The position numbers and the translations under genes were made by a program. A stretch of 64,000 nt of DNA from Amanita rubescens (lineage: Eukaryota > Basidiomycota > Agaricomycetes > Agaricales > Amanitaceae): assembly GCA_015039365.1 (NCBI GenBank), contig WION01000067.1, positions 1 to 64,000 on the forward strand, given 5' to 3'. Below, piece by piece: positions 22,575 through 32,743 of this stretch; position 1 is the stretch's first letter, and each line of letters begins with the position of its first letter. Below the pieces are notes generated by a model. The model searched no databases. It was given only the letters and a program-made list of their open reading frames with translations, and had not been told where the DNA came from.

Positions 22575-25500
22575 ATGGCTGAATCAAGTAGGCTGACTGA
22601 ATTTGTACATCATAGTATTTAACCTGTAATTTATACAGATGTGGGGGATATGGAAATACTCCAACAGCGCTACAACTGTCCCTGTTTTCGTATCCTTGTC
22701 ATAGGCAGGGCCAATGCAGGCAAGACAACTATTCTTGAGAAGGTCTGTGGCGCAAAAAAGGGAACAACACCTATCATATATAATGAGAATGGTAAGTTGA
22801 ACAAAAGCAAGCAGCTGCTTGTAAATAACCAGTACATTTAGATGAACAATTGATGCCTTCCGAGATAGATTTGATCCCCTCAGCTGAGGTAAGTTGAATG
22901 GTTCAAGTTCATAATGGTTACCACACTGGACAACAACTGTTCTTCAGAGAGGCATGCACAATATTGAGCATCAGATTACATACCCTGGAAGCAACTTCAT
23001 CTTCCATGACTCTAAAGGTTTTGAAGCTGGTGCAATTGAGGAGATAAAAGATGTTTGGGAATTCATTGAGAAACGGTCCTCTAAAACTGAGTTGAAGAAT
23101 CAACTACATGTTATCTGGTAAAAATCTGATATTGATTGTTTACATGACCAACTAACAAGAAGCCTTTCTTAGGTATTGCATACCCATGGATGGCCCTCGC
23201 CCTCTGTTAGATGCAGAACTTCAGTTCTTTAGTAAAGGGACAGGGAAAGGTAAGTTCTGAGGTCAATTGTCTAATGTCATTTGGATATGTTGCTGAGCAT
23301 AGCTGGTTACCTCTTGACTTTTCTGTTCTTCCCATTAAACAAGACCCATTAAAATCATTGTTACAGTTCCCTTGGTGACTATTTTCACAAAATTTGATGG
23401 TCAAATCATCCAAGAATATGGTAAATTGGATGAAACCAAACATGAAGATAAGTGGGACAAAGCCAAAGAAAATGCTGAAGCTACTTTTCAGAGAGTTTAT
23501 CTTCCTAAAGTTTTGGATACTGAGCACCCTCCAAGATCCTATGTACGATTGCAAGGTGAGAGTAGTGAACATATCTGGCCTTGCACAGGATTAAATGACT
23601 TTGTTGAGCAGATATGGACATTCCAGAGAGCAACTGTCCTGAATTGACTGAGAAGACAGCTGATGTAATTGACAACACTAGTTTATATCAGCTATTTGTT
23701 TCAACACAAATGAACAACCTCGATCTCTGTGTTAAGGCAGCACTGAAGTGAGCATTGCATTTTAAATATTGATTTTTGAGTTCAAACTTGGATATTATTA
23801 GATATGCTTTTGATGGAAGTAAACCTGCACTGTGGGATAGTTTCTTCAGGGTTCTTTGCAGGTTTCCACACTACTGGGTAGATTGCAAAATGCTTTGATG
23901 TGGACATTCAAATTACTGACTCAAAAAAGGTTGATAGCAATGTAAGTTTTCTTAAACTCTGGTGGCCCTGGATGACATTCAAAGCAGTTTGTAAGTTAAG
24001 TTTCTGATAAAGGGCTTGGTTGGCTGATATTATGTTTAGGATGTATGTTTTATTTCTGTGCATGGGGCATCATCCGATTTTGTGCTAAATAGCAAGATAC
24101 CACAAATGTCAGTAACCATCATCTGTTCTGAATCTGGATTTGATAATAGATAACAGTGGGTAAGTGACATGGTTGTTTGTGAATCTCTGATGTTATGGTA
24201 TAATAGACTGTGAGTGTAACATGAAATCCATTATTTGTCGCATCTTATCACACCACCACCAGCTAGTGAGTGAATATCTAGAATTAATCACCTAAGCAAT
24301 TTCTGATATCACCTTCAAATACCATGACAAACAGGTAAGTGATACCAGTGAAGCAAGTTCATTTATTATATCTTATCTAATTATCAAAGCATGTGAGTTG
24401 TCTTTGCTGATATGTATATGACCTAACCACAACTTATAATTAATTCATGACAGGGAGTGAGTAATCTTTTACTACTGTCAAGCAGCCTCACAACATCTTG
24501 TTCATGAATAACAGAAAGTGGGTGGCCCTGTAGTTCATCTTCCTGAGGCAGTCTCACTACATTTTATGTCCAACAGGGAGTGAGCAATGATGCTATACTG
24601 CCAGGCAGTCTCACTGCATCTTACTGTTGACCAACAGAAAGTGAGTGATATGCACTTTTTTAAAAATTATTCAGCCTTGTGACCTCTAATGATGAACAGC
24701 TTGTCAGTGCACCACTTTTTTGCTGCCAATTCATCATGTCCTTATGATATTACCAACAGAAAGTGAGTACACTTTGTTTCCATTATTCATCTTTGTGACC
24801 TCTATCTCATGATGAACTTCAGCTTGTTAGTGCATCGCTTTTTTGCTATCAATTCATGTCCTCATGCCATTACCCATAGACTGTGAGTAACAATACATTT
24901 TTCCAGTACATCATGTGTCAATCCATGATCAACAGCTTGTGAGTAATACTGCACTAGTATTTTTAGCCACACAGTATTATCAAATGCCATCTCATAACAA
25001 ACAGTTTGTGAGTAGTCATGTATTTTAAAAATATAAGAAGTAATAGTATCTTGTGTAATGATAAACAGGGAGTGAGTGGCACTCTCTTTCTTCTACCACA
25101 CAATCTTATCACTTCTTCTCATCAGCTTGTCAGTGATACTCCACTTTTCAAGTTATGTAGTTCCATCAAATCTCATGATATGACACCCAAATAGGATGTG
25201 AGTATGGCATCTGCCATTCATCACCACAATCACATCAGAGATAATCATGTTGCTATTAGATGGTGGGTTGTGCCATACCATTTTCTGTCATACAATCTCA
25301 TAGAATCACAATCACATTCTATGGGCAACAGTTTGTGGGTGATACTCTGCTTTCATCAGTGAAACAGCCTTCATTTCCTGTCTTATACCCACCAGCATGT
25401 TAGTGATGTTACATTTTTCTCAGTCTGGAAATCTCATCTCATATCATCTCCCCACAAAAGAATGTAAGCAATTCTGCTCCCTTTTTGAAGTCTCATTCAC

Positions 25501-27230
25501 ACATACATACTGTGACCAACAGTATGTAAGTGACATCATAGCCGAGCCTTCCACAAGCATCTCACTTTGTGCCAAAGTTTGTGAGTGACACAATACACTT
25601 GTTTCAGCAGTCTCATCACATACATACATACATATTATATATCATATGAAGAATGTGAATGGCCTTCTTCCCTCTCAAGCATTCCATCGTGTCTCATGCC
25701 ATAACCTTCAGATTGTAAGGTTTTGGAAGCCTCATGTTTGAGTCCTATCACATACATGCACATTTAATCAACAGGATGTGAGTGATAGTATCTTTGTTAG
25801 CCAGGCAATGGTCTTCATCATAACTACTAGACAGTGAGTTGCATTTACATTTTACTATTATACATGAGTCTCATCAAATATGTTGCATGAATAAAAGAAA
25901 GTGAGGGGCATGGCCTTTTTTTTTTTTTAAAAAAAAAGGCACCTTCACTCATCTATGTATTCCTGTGTTTAACTAACAGCGAGTAAGTGACATTTGATTT
26001 TCAATAGTATGATCCCATCTGAACACATGATGCCACCAGTTTGTGAGTGTACTGTATTGCACTGCCATATTTTGTCACACCTCATCATGACCAATAGAAT
26101 GTGGGTAATATAGTACTATGATACTTTACTGCTAGGGCACATTTTTCACCTCTTACCCCATGACCAACAGTGTGTAAGTGACACTCCATATTCCTTTTAT
26201 AGCTAGACAGTCTCCCCACACCCATTATCAGCTTGTGAGCAATGTTAAACCTTTACCAAGCAGTCTCATCAGTGATCACATCTTTTTGTGTAATTAACAG
26301 CTTGTGAGTTTCTTTGTTTATAGTATATACCCTGCTTTATGTCTAACATGATCAACAGGATGTAAGTGACACATGTTTTCTGCTAGACATCTCTGAATCC
26401 CATAGCCAATAGCTAGTGAGACATTTCTGTTCTTTGTGCAGTTAACCTCACTTCTGAATCCTCATCTCATTATGCACTGGCACAGAGAGTGAGTGACATT
26501 TTCAGTTTGGCAGAGTCTCACTTGGTCTCATTCTGCTTCAAAAAGACTGTGGGTATCATTGTGCTTTCTTCCAGACAGTTGCCTCATAAGTCATACCACA
26601 ACTAACAGCAAGTAAGGCATACAGCAACCTTCCCTATACTACCTAATTTCTGGTGCTAACATTATGGTCTATCTAGATTGTAAAATACCATTGGTTTTGC
26701 TGAAGTTGCTTCTTCTCAATGTTTGACTTTCTAGGTGAGTGGTGGGAATGTAGAATATATAGTAATAAAGTTACTGATGCACATGTCAGCTTGTGGGTTA
26801 ACATCTGATCTGAACTTCATTTTTGACAAGTCTTTGTTAATCCACAGAATGAACTTTCCCCTCTGTTTGGTGGTGGTGGTCCCTGGACAAGACTCTCAAA
26901 GAATGTAAGAATTAATGTTATACTTCTATCCCTGTGTATGCATTTAACAGTGTTTTAATCAGCCTACATCTTGCCGATTTTTAGTTGGTAAGGTATTCTA
27001 CTTTATTCAATTCTATATGCTAAGTACAGTATCTCTAAGCAATTATTATCATTGTCAAAAAATCATTCTGGATAAAAGAACCAATTCATCAAGCAATTGC
27101 AGATGCTTACAAGGAGTTCAAATATGAAGGCTATGCAGAGAAACTTGTGATTGATATCACCTCTGTGTCCATCCCATCTAAACATGAGGATTTGCTTGCA
27201 TACCTTTATAATTACATTATCCACATTTGA
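22575..27230 (+). CDS. P-loop GTPase with a 43-member single-codon exon array (433 aa if all included)
   Basis: Exons 1-9 are 22575..22587, 22639..22791, 22842..22888, 22948..23117, 23173..23249, 23367..23555, 23612..23747, 23802..23877 and 23930..23941. The array follows (next entry), then 26848..26904, 26951..26987 and 27040..27230. Every joint is in phase and no frameshift is needed. The G domain shows a P loop GRANAGKTT, the G3 motif DSKGFE and the G4 motif TKFD. This places it among TRAFAC-type GTPases such as fungal AIG1/septin-like P-loop proteins. After the array come ELSPLFGGGGPW, a hydrophobic segment near AIIIIVKKSFW and a helical tail ending LLAYLYNYIIHI. Composition is much more AT-rich than the flanks. 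The gene sits between the two F-box + pirin copies. The donor at 23878 is weak. Function is unknown; GTP binding is a confident inference. Confidence 0.75.
23942..26847 (+). repeat. Micro-exon array: tandem introner-like units of about 62 nt separated by 3-nt exons
   Basis: Each unit reads as an intron (GTGAGT or GTAAGT ... often TGACCAACAG) followed by exactly 3 nt before the next donor. Candidate 3-nt exons start at 23988, 24040, 24157, 24207, 24263, 24390, 24454, 24515, 24577, 24638, 24700, 24760, 24823, 24880, 24936, 25005, 25069, 25126, 25195, 25260, 25332, 25396, 25461, 25523, 25578, 25652, 25712, 25775, 25831, 25898, 25980, 26040, 26098, 26171, 26232, 26301, 26359, 26413, 26486, 26546, 26609, 26677 and 26790. 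A 15-nt exon is at 24093-24107. Zero-length AG|GT junctions are at 24334/24335 and 26734/26735. Spacing is 50-82 nt. Many units share a middle like CAGTCTCATCAC, so they look related by descent. Confidence 0.85.
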
Positions 27231-28003
27231 TGGTATGATCTCCTCTTTAAATCCAGATAAAATTTATGGCTGCTCATTATGCTTTCCAAAATAGGGTAAA
27301 AATTGCACCACAATAATTTTTTGCTCCTAGTCTAGGTGATGATTGCATTTGTGTTGTACAATACTAGGTTTCCTTTCTTCCCTATGCCTTCCCCTTTGAA
27401 TACAAGTTTCAAGTTTCCACAGTTTCATTTTTACTCAATTTCTTCTTATTGCATATGATGCCCATCTGATCAGACTAATCCAAAGTCACTGTCAGCTATG
27501 TATAATTACCATTTATCAAATGGAGATTTTGTTGACTTGAAACTAAATATTGCTTTTGAGATTCCAATATTGATTTTTGGCTATTGGCATTAGTGTGGGA
27601 TCAATCTGAATACTAGTACTGCCAACTTTGTCCCGCTGCTCCCACGTCGATTTAACTGTTAGAGATGTACTAGGAGGAGTTAATTATTAATTATATAAAA
27701 TATGGCGTCAGGGCGTCACTACCCATATTTAGCCTGGTTACCCGCTATATATAGTACCCGGACTTTTACACCAATAGCTCTGTCCGAGTCTCATTTCCGC
27801 TCATTCGCTCGACTTATTGTTAGCTCTTCACAACAAGTTTTGAATTCGAGTCCGTTTTCGTTGAACTTTCCGTACTACCTGTTGCTTAAGCTTCACGGAC
27901 ATTGCCGCTCTGTCTCATTTCCGCTCATTCGCTCACGCTCGAGTACTTATTGTTAGGTCTTTTCAATGAGTTTTGAAATTTGTCGTCGTCGGCTCTAGCC
28001 ACC
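27231..28003. other. 3' flank of the GTPase gene and promoter of F-box gene B
   Basis: 27231-27640 is AT-rich and holds no gene. Around 27700 composition returns to that of the flanks. 27780-27970 contains two tandem copies of the promoter motif seen once before F-box A (TCATTTCCGCTCATTCGCTC, then TTATTGTTAG). Confidence 0.55.
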
Positions 28004-29689
28004 ATGTCTTATGCTGCTGACCATCTACTGCCCGCTGCCAATCGAGTGCCCGTTGAGATTTGGAGCGTGATTTCGAACGAGTTTAGCGTTCAGGACCTCG
28101 CGAGGTACTGTGGCGTTAACCGACCGTTGTTCGAAATCGCGATGGAGAAACTTTACCGACGGATGAAGGTCTGTTCATTTGACTGGCCTTGGTGCGAGAG
28201 GTTCGAAGACGTGTTGTGGTGAGCGTATCGTTCAATGCTCAATATGGCTGGCTCTGACCTCTGCTCCTCACCTCCGTTGGCAGTAATCCCATCGTTGCGC
28301 CGCGTGTCAGAAGTTTTGGGTTGGACATGAGGTTAGCTTTGCATCTCACTAGGTCCGAACTCCGAGTGAGTGGGCCTGTCTCACTGAAGCTTGTTTTTGA
28401 AAATACCAACACACGGTCATCTAGGAGGAGCACCGCCACCGCTATAGCAAGGATGCTACGCGTTATACGGAAGAAGACATGTTTCGAGATATCGTTCGTG
28501 GATTTGAGAGTATCGAAGCTCTTCAGTTGTGTTCCTGCCAGGTGCACTATGATTCCATCCAGACACCGTTGTTGCACCAAACGTCGCGTCTTGCCAAAGT
28601 ATTTGCGGAGGTTTTGCCGAAACTGAAAACCCTTAGCCTCCAAGTCCATCCCGAGACGTTCATTGAGCTCGTCGAGGCCTCGCCCTCGACGCTACAGTTA
28701 CAGGAGCTTTCCATTACCTTGGACTCCGGTCTCTATGATAGCTCGGAGGGATTCTCCAAGTCGCTTGCGAAGTTGATCGCCAAAGTATCGCATTCTTTGA
28801 CCAGCCTCAAGCTCATTGCACCCTACGACAACTTGCATGTACCTCGTCACCTCTTCCCGTTCCTTGGCCGCACGAGATTACCTCACCTATCAAATGTCTG
28901 GTTTGGACTACATACCTGCCCTCCCTACGATACTGTTCCAAACTTGGATGGCCTAAACATGTTCCTGTGCAACCATGCTGCACAATTGGAAGAGTTGCAT
29001 CTCACGTTCTATCAACACGGTGGGATGCTATCACTTCCTGCGCCGTCTCTATTAGAGTGGTATCAGCGGTGTTTCCAGGGCGTCCCTGTTGGCTCCAAGC
29101 TCAAGAGTTTATGGCTCGGGTCGTGCCATCCACATGAGCTCGCCCCACTGTACACCTCTATTCTCGGGCCGGTCTTCCCCACTGTGACATCACTTCTGTG
29201 CGTGAGGGCGCAACTCGACTTTGACCAACTCGAGGCGTTGTTATCGATTCCGTCATGTGCCCAGCTCAAGTCGTTGGTGTTGTATTACAAAGGTGTCCTA
29301 AGTCAGCAGCTTGCAGATTTGTTCGCTGAAAAGTGTCCTGAACTTGAACAACTCTGCATTCGGTATGACAGGAATACGTGCATGCAGGAGGTAGGCTCTC
29401 AGGTTCTTCGCTTCTTTGACATTGCAAATTTACCGAGTCTTACGTTCAGGCTCCCTTCCAGAACGTGTTTAATTCGCAACCGTGGAAATCGATAGGAGAG
29501 AAGAACTCGGAGTGGTCACACAAGGTGTTCCTTGTCTGGCGCCAAGGCCTGTATATGAAACTGGCACGGGTTTCATGCACCAAAAGCGTGGAACAACTGA
29601 TGCCCGTGCAGGGCTATATTTGTGAAACCTGTGCAAAGCCGGAGGAAGATGAGTCAAGCAAGCGAAATCAACACTGCGTCTTTCAATGA
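28004..29689 (+). CDS. F-box/leucine-rich-type protein, copy B (500 aa)
   Basis: Close paralogue of copy A with identical exon layout: join(28004..28218, 28284..28365, 28425..29390, 29450..29689). Exons 1-3 have exactly the same lengths as in copy A (215, 82 and 966 nt). The F-box segment (RVPVEIWSVISNEF) and the LRR-like strands are kept, with only scattered substitutions and balanced codon indels, so both copies look functional. The intron at 29391-29449 is shared. The function is substrate recognition for an SCF ligase by family inference. Confidence 0.8.
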
Positions 29690-29925
29690 CTTTTGGCCAC
29701 TTGTCGATATCCGTAAGAGTCGTCCTTTCGTATTTTACAGTATTTTTTATCCCAGTCTAAGTATAACCGTTTACCAATATCACCACACAAATTTGAGCAT
29801 CCCTTCGCGTTCGCTGTACCGATACCGTCCGAGACCCCGAGCCGCAGTAAGTTGTTCAACCACATATGCCGTGCATCCTCAAAGTCCGTCCTCCGCTTTT
29901 CTAATTTTGGGAGGCTTTACTACTC

Positions 29926-30236
29926 GGTCGCTACTCGGTCGCTTCATTGCTGTAATATCAATCTACTAAGACATGAGGCGTGCCGAGAACACATTTACTC
30001 CCCCTAATCGGCCTTGTAATCGTTGACTATTTATGACAGAAAGAAGCGCTCGCCGCATGAGTGCTACTCGGTCGCTCTCATTGCCGTAATATTAATTCGG
30101 GATACGGTGCTGAAAACACATTTATTGTTGACTATTTTTGAGCGCTCGCCCCATGAGTGCTATGTACTCGGTCGCTCTCATTGCCGTAATGATAATACGG
30201 GTGCGGAAAATTCATTTACTCCCTATAATCGGGCTT
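29926..30236. repeat. Three diverged tandem repeats of about 90-120 bp
   Basis: A unit with CTACTCGGTCGCTCTCATTG, then CCGTAAT and an ACATTTACTCCC-like end occurs near 29926-30011, 30056-30140 and 30145-30236. It lies between F-box B and pirin B and is not coding. Confidence 0.6.
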
Positions 30237-30468
30237 CGGCCGTACCTGAGTCAGTCGCATCGCGATCTGGATGACGTAAGACTCGGAGGTACCTGCTAGT
30301 AGATTCGTCAGAGGTTAACGTTGTCGAAGGTGCGTCCTGGCCTTGGATTCTGGAATAACGATGACGGATGGTAAAGGGCTCATGTGATGGCGTGGTAAGC
30401 GGGTCTATAAGCGGCTGACAAACACTTTGCTACGTCGTGGGTTCGGGTGGGTACACTTGCTACAAATG

Positions 30469-31377
30469 CGGACTATCGTCGCAGTACTTATTGCGCTCGC
30501 AATCGCTGTCTTGTCTACATTGTACTCAAGGATGACCTCGTCGACTAGTCAAGATTCTGCCTCGTCTTAGCCAAAACCGTGGCCATGCTGACCATGGCTG
30601 GCTCAAGTCATTCCATACATTCTCGTTTGCTTCCTACTATGACCGCAGCCACGAAGGTTATGGCCCACTGAGGGTCATCAACGAAGATCGGGTTTCGACA
30701 AAGAGGGGTTTCGACACTCATAACCATCGCGAGTTTGAAATCTTTTCCTACATTGTCTCCGGAGAGCTTCAGCAGTGAGCTTTCTTCTCGCTTCTATCTC
30801 ACCCATTTGACTGACTGGTATTTTTGACAGCAATGATTCGATGGGCAACACTGAAGTCCTTGCCCGAGGAGACATCCAGATGACCTCTGCAGGAACGGGC
30901 ATATCGCATTCCGAGTTTGCTCATGGTTCCAAGCCTGTGCACTTTTTACAGATTTGGTCTGTCCCGCACACTCGGGGTCTTAAACCAGCGTACTTTACTC
31001 GACACTTTTCCGATGCCGAGAAACTGAATAAGTGGGCGCGGGTGGTAGCCCCTACCGATTCGGAAGGCGTTGACGATAAACGCGAGTCGACCGGGCCTGC
31101 GCCTGTTCACAGCGCGTTAACGATGTACGCAAGCCTGATTGAAAAGGATTTGAAGCTTGAACGCGAGATGAAGGGCAAGAAAGGTTACGTTCACGTGGTG
31201 ATGACAAGTGGATATAAAGAAGGTGCCGGAGGAGGCGCTACGATACGACTGGCGAGCGGAGGTGAGACTGTGACACTCCGCGAAGGAGATGGAGCATATT
31301 TGGCAGGAAAAGGGGAACTTGTGGTTGAGAACGTCGGGGGGTCGCGGGCCGAGGTGTTGGTGTTTGAACTTGACTAG
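30469..31377 (+). pseudogene. Pirin-family bicupin, copy B, with a 1-base insertion
   Basis: The second copy of the pirin gene keeps the same intron (donor near 30777, exon 2 from 30831 to 31377). Relative to copy A it has one extra base at about 30544-30551, after the hydrophobic leader. This puts the leader frame onto a stop (TAG at about 30568) before the cupin domain. The rest of exon 1 and all of exon 2 are open and highly similar to copy A, so the break is recent or a sequence error. The only in-frame downstream Met is in exon 2 and would give half a protein. Confidence 0.75.
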
Positions 31378-31481
31378 CAACGGAAGCGTTACATCGTGTC
31401 ACTTTTTGTTTTCTTTACCATCAACTTCGCTCCCTAGATTTACAATCCTTTTCTACTTCCTTCCATAATAACATCTTTCAA

Positions 31482-32599
31482 ATGCTCGACCTTGGCCCAA
31501 GGCATCATCGCGTGGCAAAACGACAGGGTCCTCCAGGAGGCGCGACTTCGCAAGCGACACCACCCTCAACCCCAACCGGGCCTTCTACAACCCAGTCGAA
31601 CCCGACCGGCAATCCTACGTCGACTCAGACAGCAAACAGTACTTCGAAGGTTTGCCTTGTGGGTGACATCCTTTGTCAATCCCCTTCTTCGTCGACGTCG
31701 GCTAGCTCGACGAAGTCAGCCTCCTCCACCTCCAGCCATGCTCAGACTACATCCAGCGTTTCGACTGTACGTGTGAAACGCGTCAGGTTTATATTTTTCA
31801 CCGCTAACGACGGAAACTAGAGTGCACCTCCCGCACCATCTCTACCCCCTCTCACGGGTTCTTTGACATCCACTGGCCTGACAACCATCAGTTCGGGTTC
31901 GGCAACTGCCACTTCGAGCGCGACCAACAGTGACTCGGGACCTATTGCCGGTGGCGTCATTGGTGGCCTCTTTGCGGTAGCTCTTGTTGGCATGCTCATC
32001 TCGTCCCTTCTCGTAAGCACTTCCGTGACCTTGGGTCAGTGGCTCTCACCAACCCCAAACAGCGCCGGTGGCGTCAAAAGAGAATCGACAAGGCCATCTT
32101 TGACTCGACCGACTTTCGTCGGTCAGCTGTCGTCCTTGATGACGCGTCTGCTGAGAATATTGCTCAGAAACAACACTACAACCCGCGGCCACCCACGATG
32201 ATCGAGAAACGCATTGCGGGAGGCCAACAGCGTTCGTTCGGGGGCGGTACCCCTCCTCCTCCCCAGGCTTATGGAGGATACGGACAACCATTCTATCCAC
32301 CTCAGTCAATGCAGAGAGGCTATTATCCTCAGCAGGCTGTTCATGTACCAGGTGGATACAATCAGATGTACGCAGGAGGTTACGGTCCGCAGGTCGCTCC
32401 GCCATCACGTACCCAAACGCCACTCCACCAGCAGGTTGCCCCGCCATTACGTACACAAACGCCACTCCATCAGCAAGACCCGATGGGTCTCCCAAATCCA
32501 TTCGGTGCTCGTTCACCAACCGCGATGCCTCCAGCTGAAAGGCATTCCAATCGACTCCATGGTCATGCCAGGTGCTATGGGAAGACGGAGCGGCGGTGA
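31482..32599 (+). CDS. Single-pass Ser/Thr-rich membrane protein, second (337 aa)
   Basis: The model is join(31482..31766, 31821..32012, 32063..32599), in phase. It has the same plan as the 12447-13792 protein: a Pro/Ser/Thr-rich outer part of about 150 residues, a Gly-rich membrane helix (from IAGGVIGGLFAVALVGM to ISSLL), the basic stop RRWRQKR at the exon joint, and a Pro/Gly/Tyr/Gln-rich tail with two near-identical units of QVAPPxRTQTPLHQ. In the last 70 bases a +1 shift near 32525 gives a more family-like end (MVMPGAMGRR to PPTYG, stop at 32621), so the annotated C terminus may be wrong. The start at 31482 is uncertain. A 20-bp scrap of this gene's start survives after pirin A (21000-21012). 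Confidence 0.65.
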
Positions 32600-32743
32600 A
32601 GGACCACCTACATATGGATAGAAATATTTATCTTGATACCAAGCACTATTGTAGTCGTCTATACCCGTAGCACACTTGTTCGAGACAAATTGTGACAAAC
32701 ACGGTCGAGATTAGTGTTATCTTAAAACTCCTAGTCCACAGCT

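Noticed and set aside
23556..23647. Reading through to a stop at 23647 as the end of the GTPase
   Set aside because: An intron from 23556 to 23611 joins exon 6 to a longer in-phase coding stretch with family-like sequence. The alternative 34-nt intron would be too short.
23878..23929. A frameshift before the array
   Set aside because: Reading straight on gives a stop at 23899, but a 52-nt intron (weak donor GTAGAT, acceptor AAAAAG) restores phase 0 and fits the surrounding intron sizes.
23942..26847. CRISPR-like or simple tandem repeat array
   Set aside because: The regular 62-nt period suggests spaced repeats, but the conserved parts are splice donors and acceptors in one orientation, the spacing varies from 50 to 82 nt, and the array lies in phase inside a eukaryotic gene.
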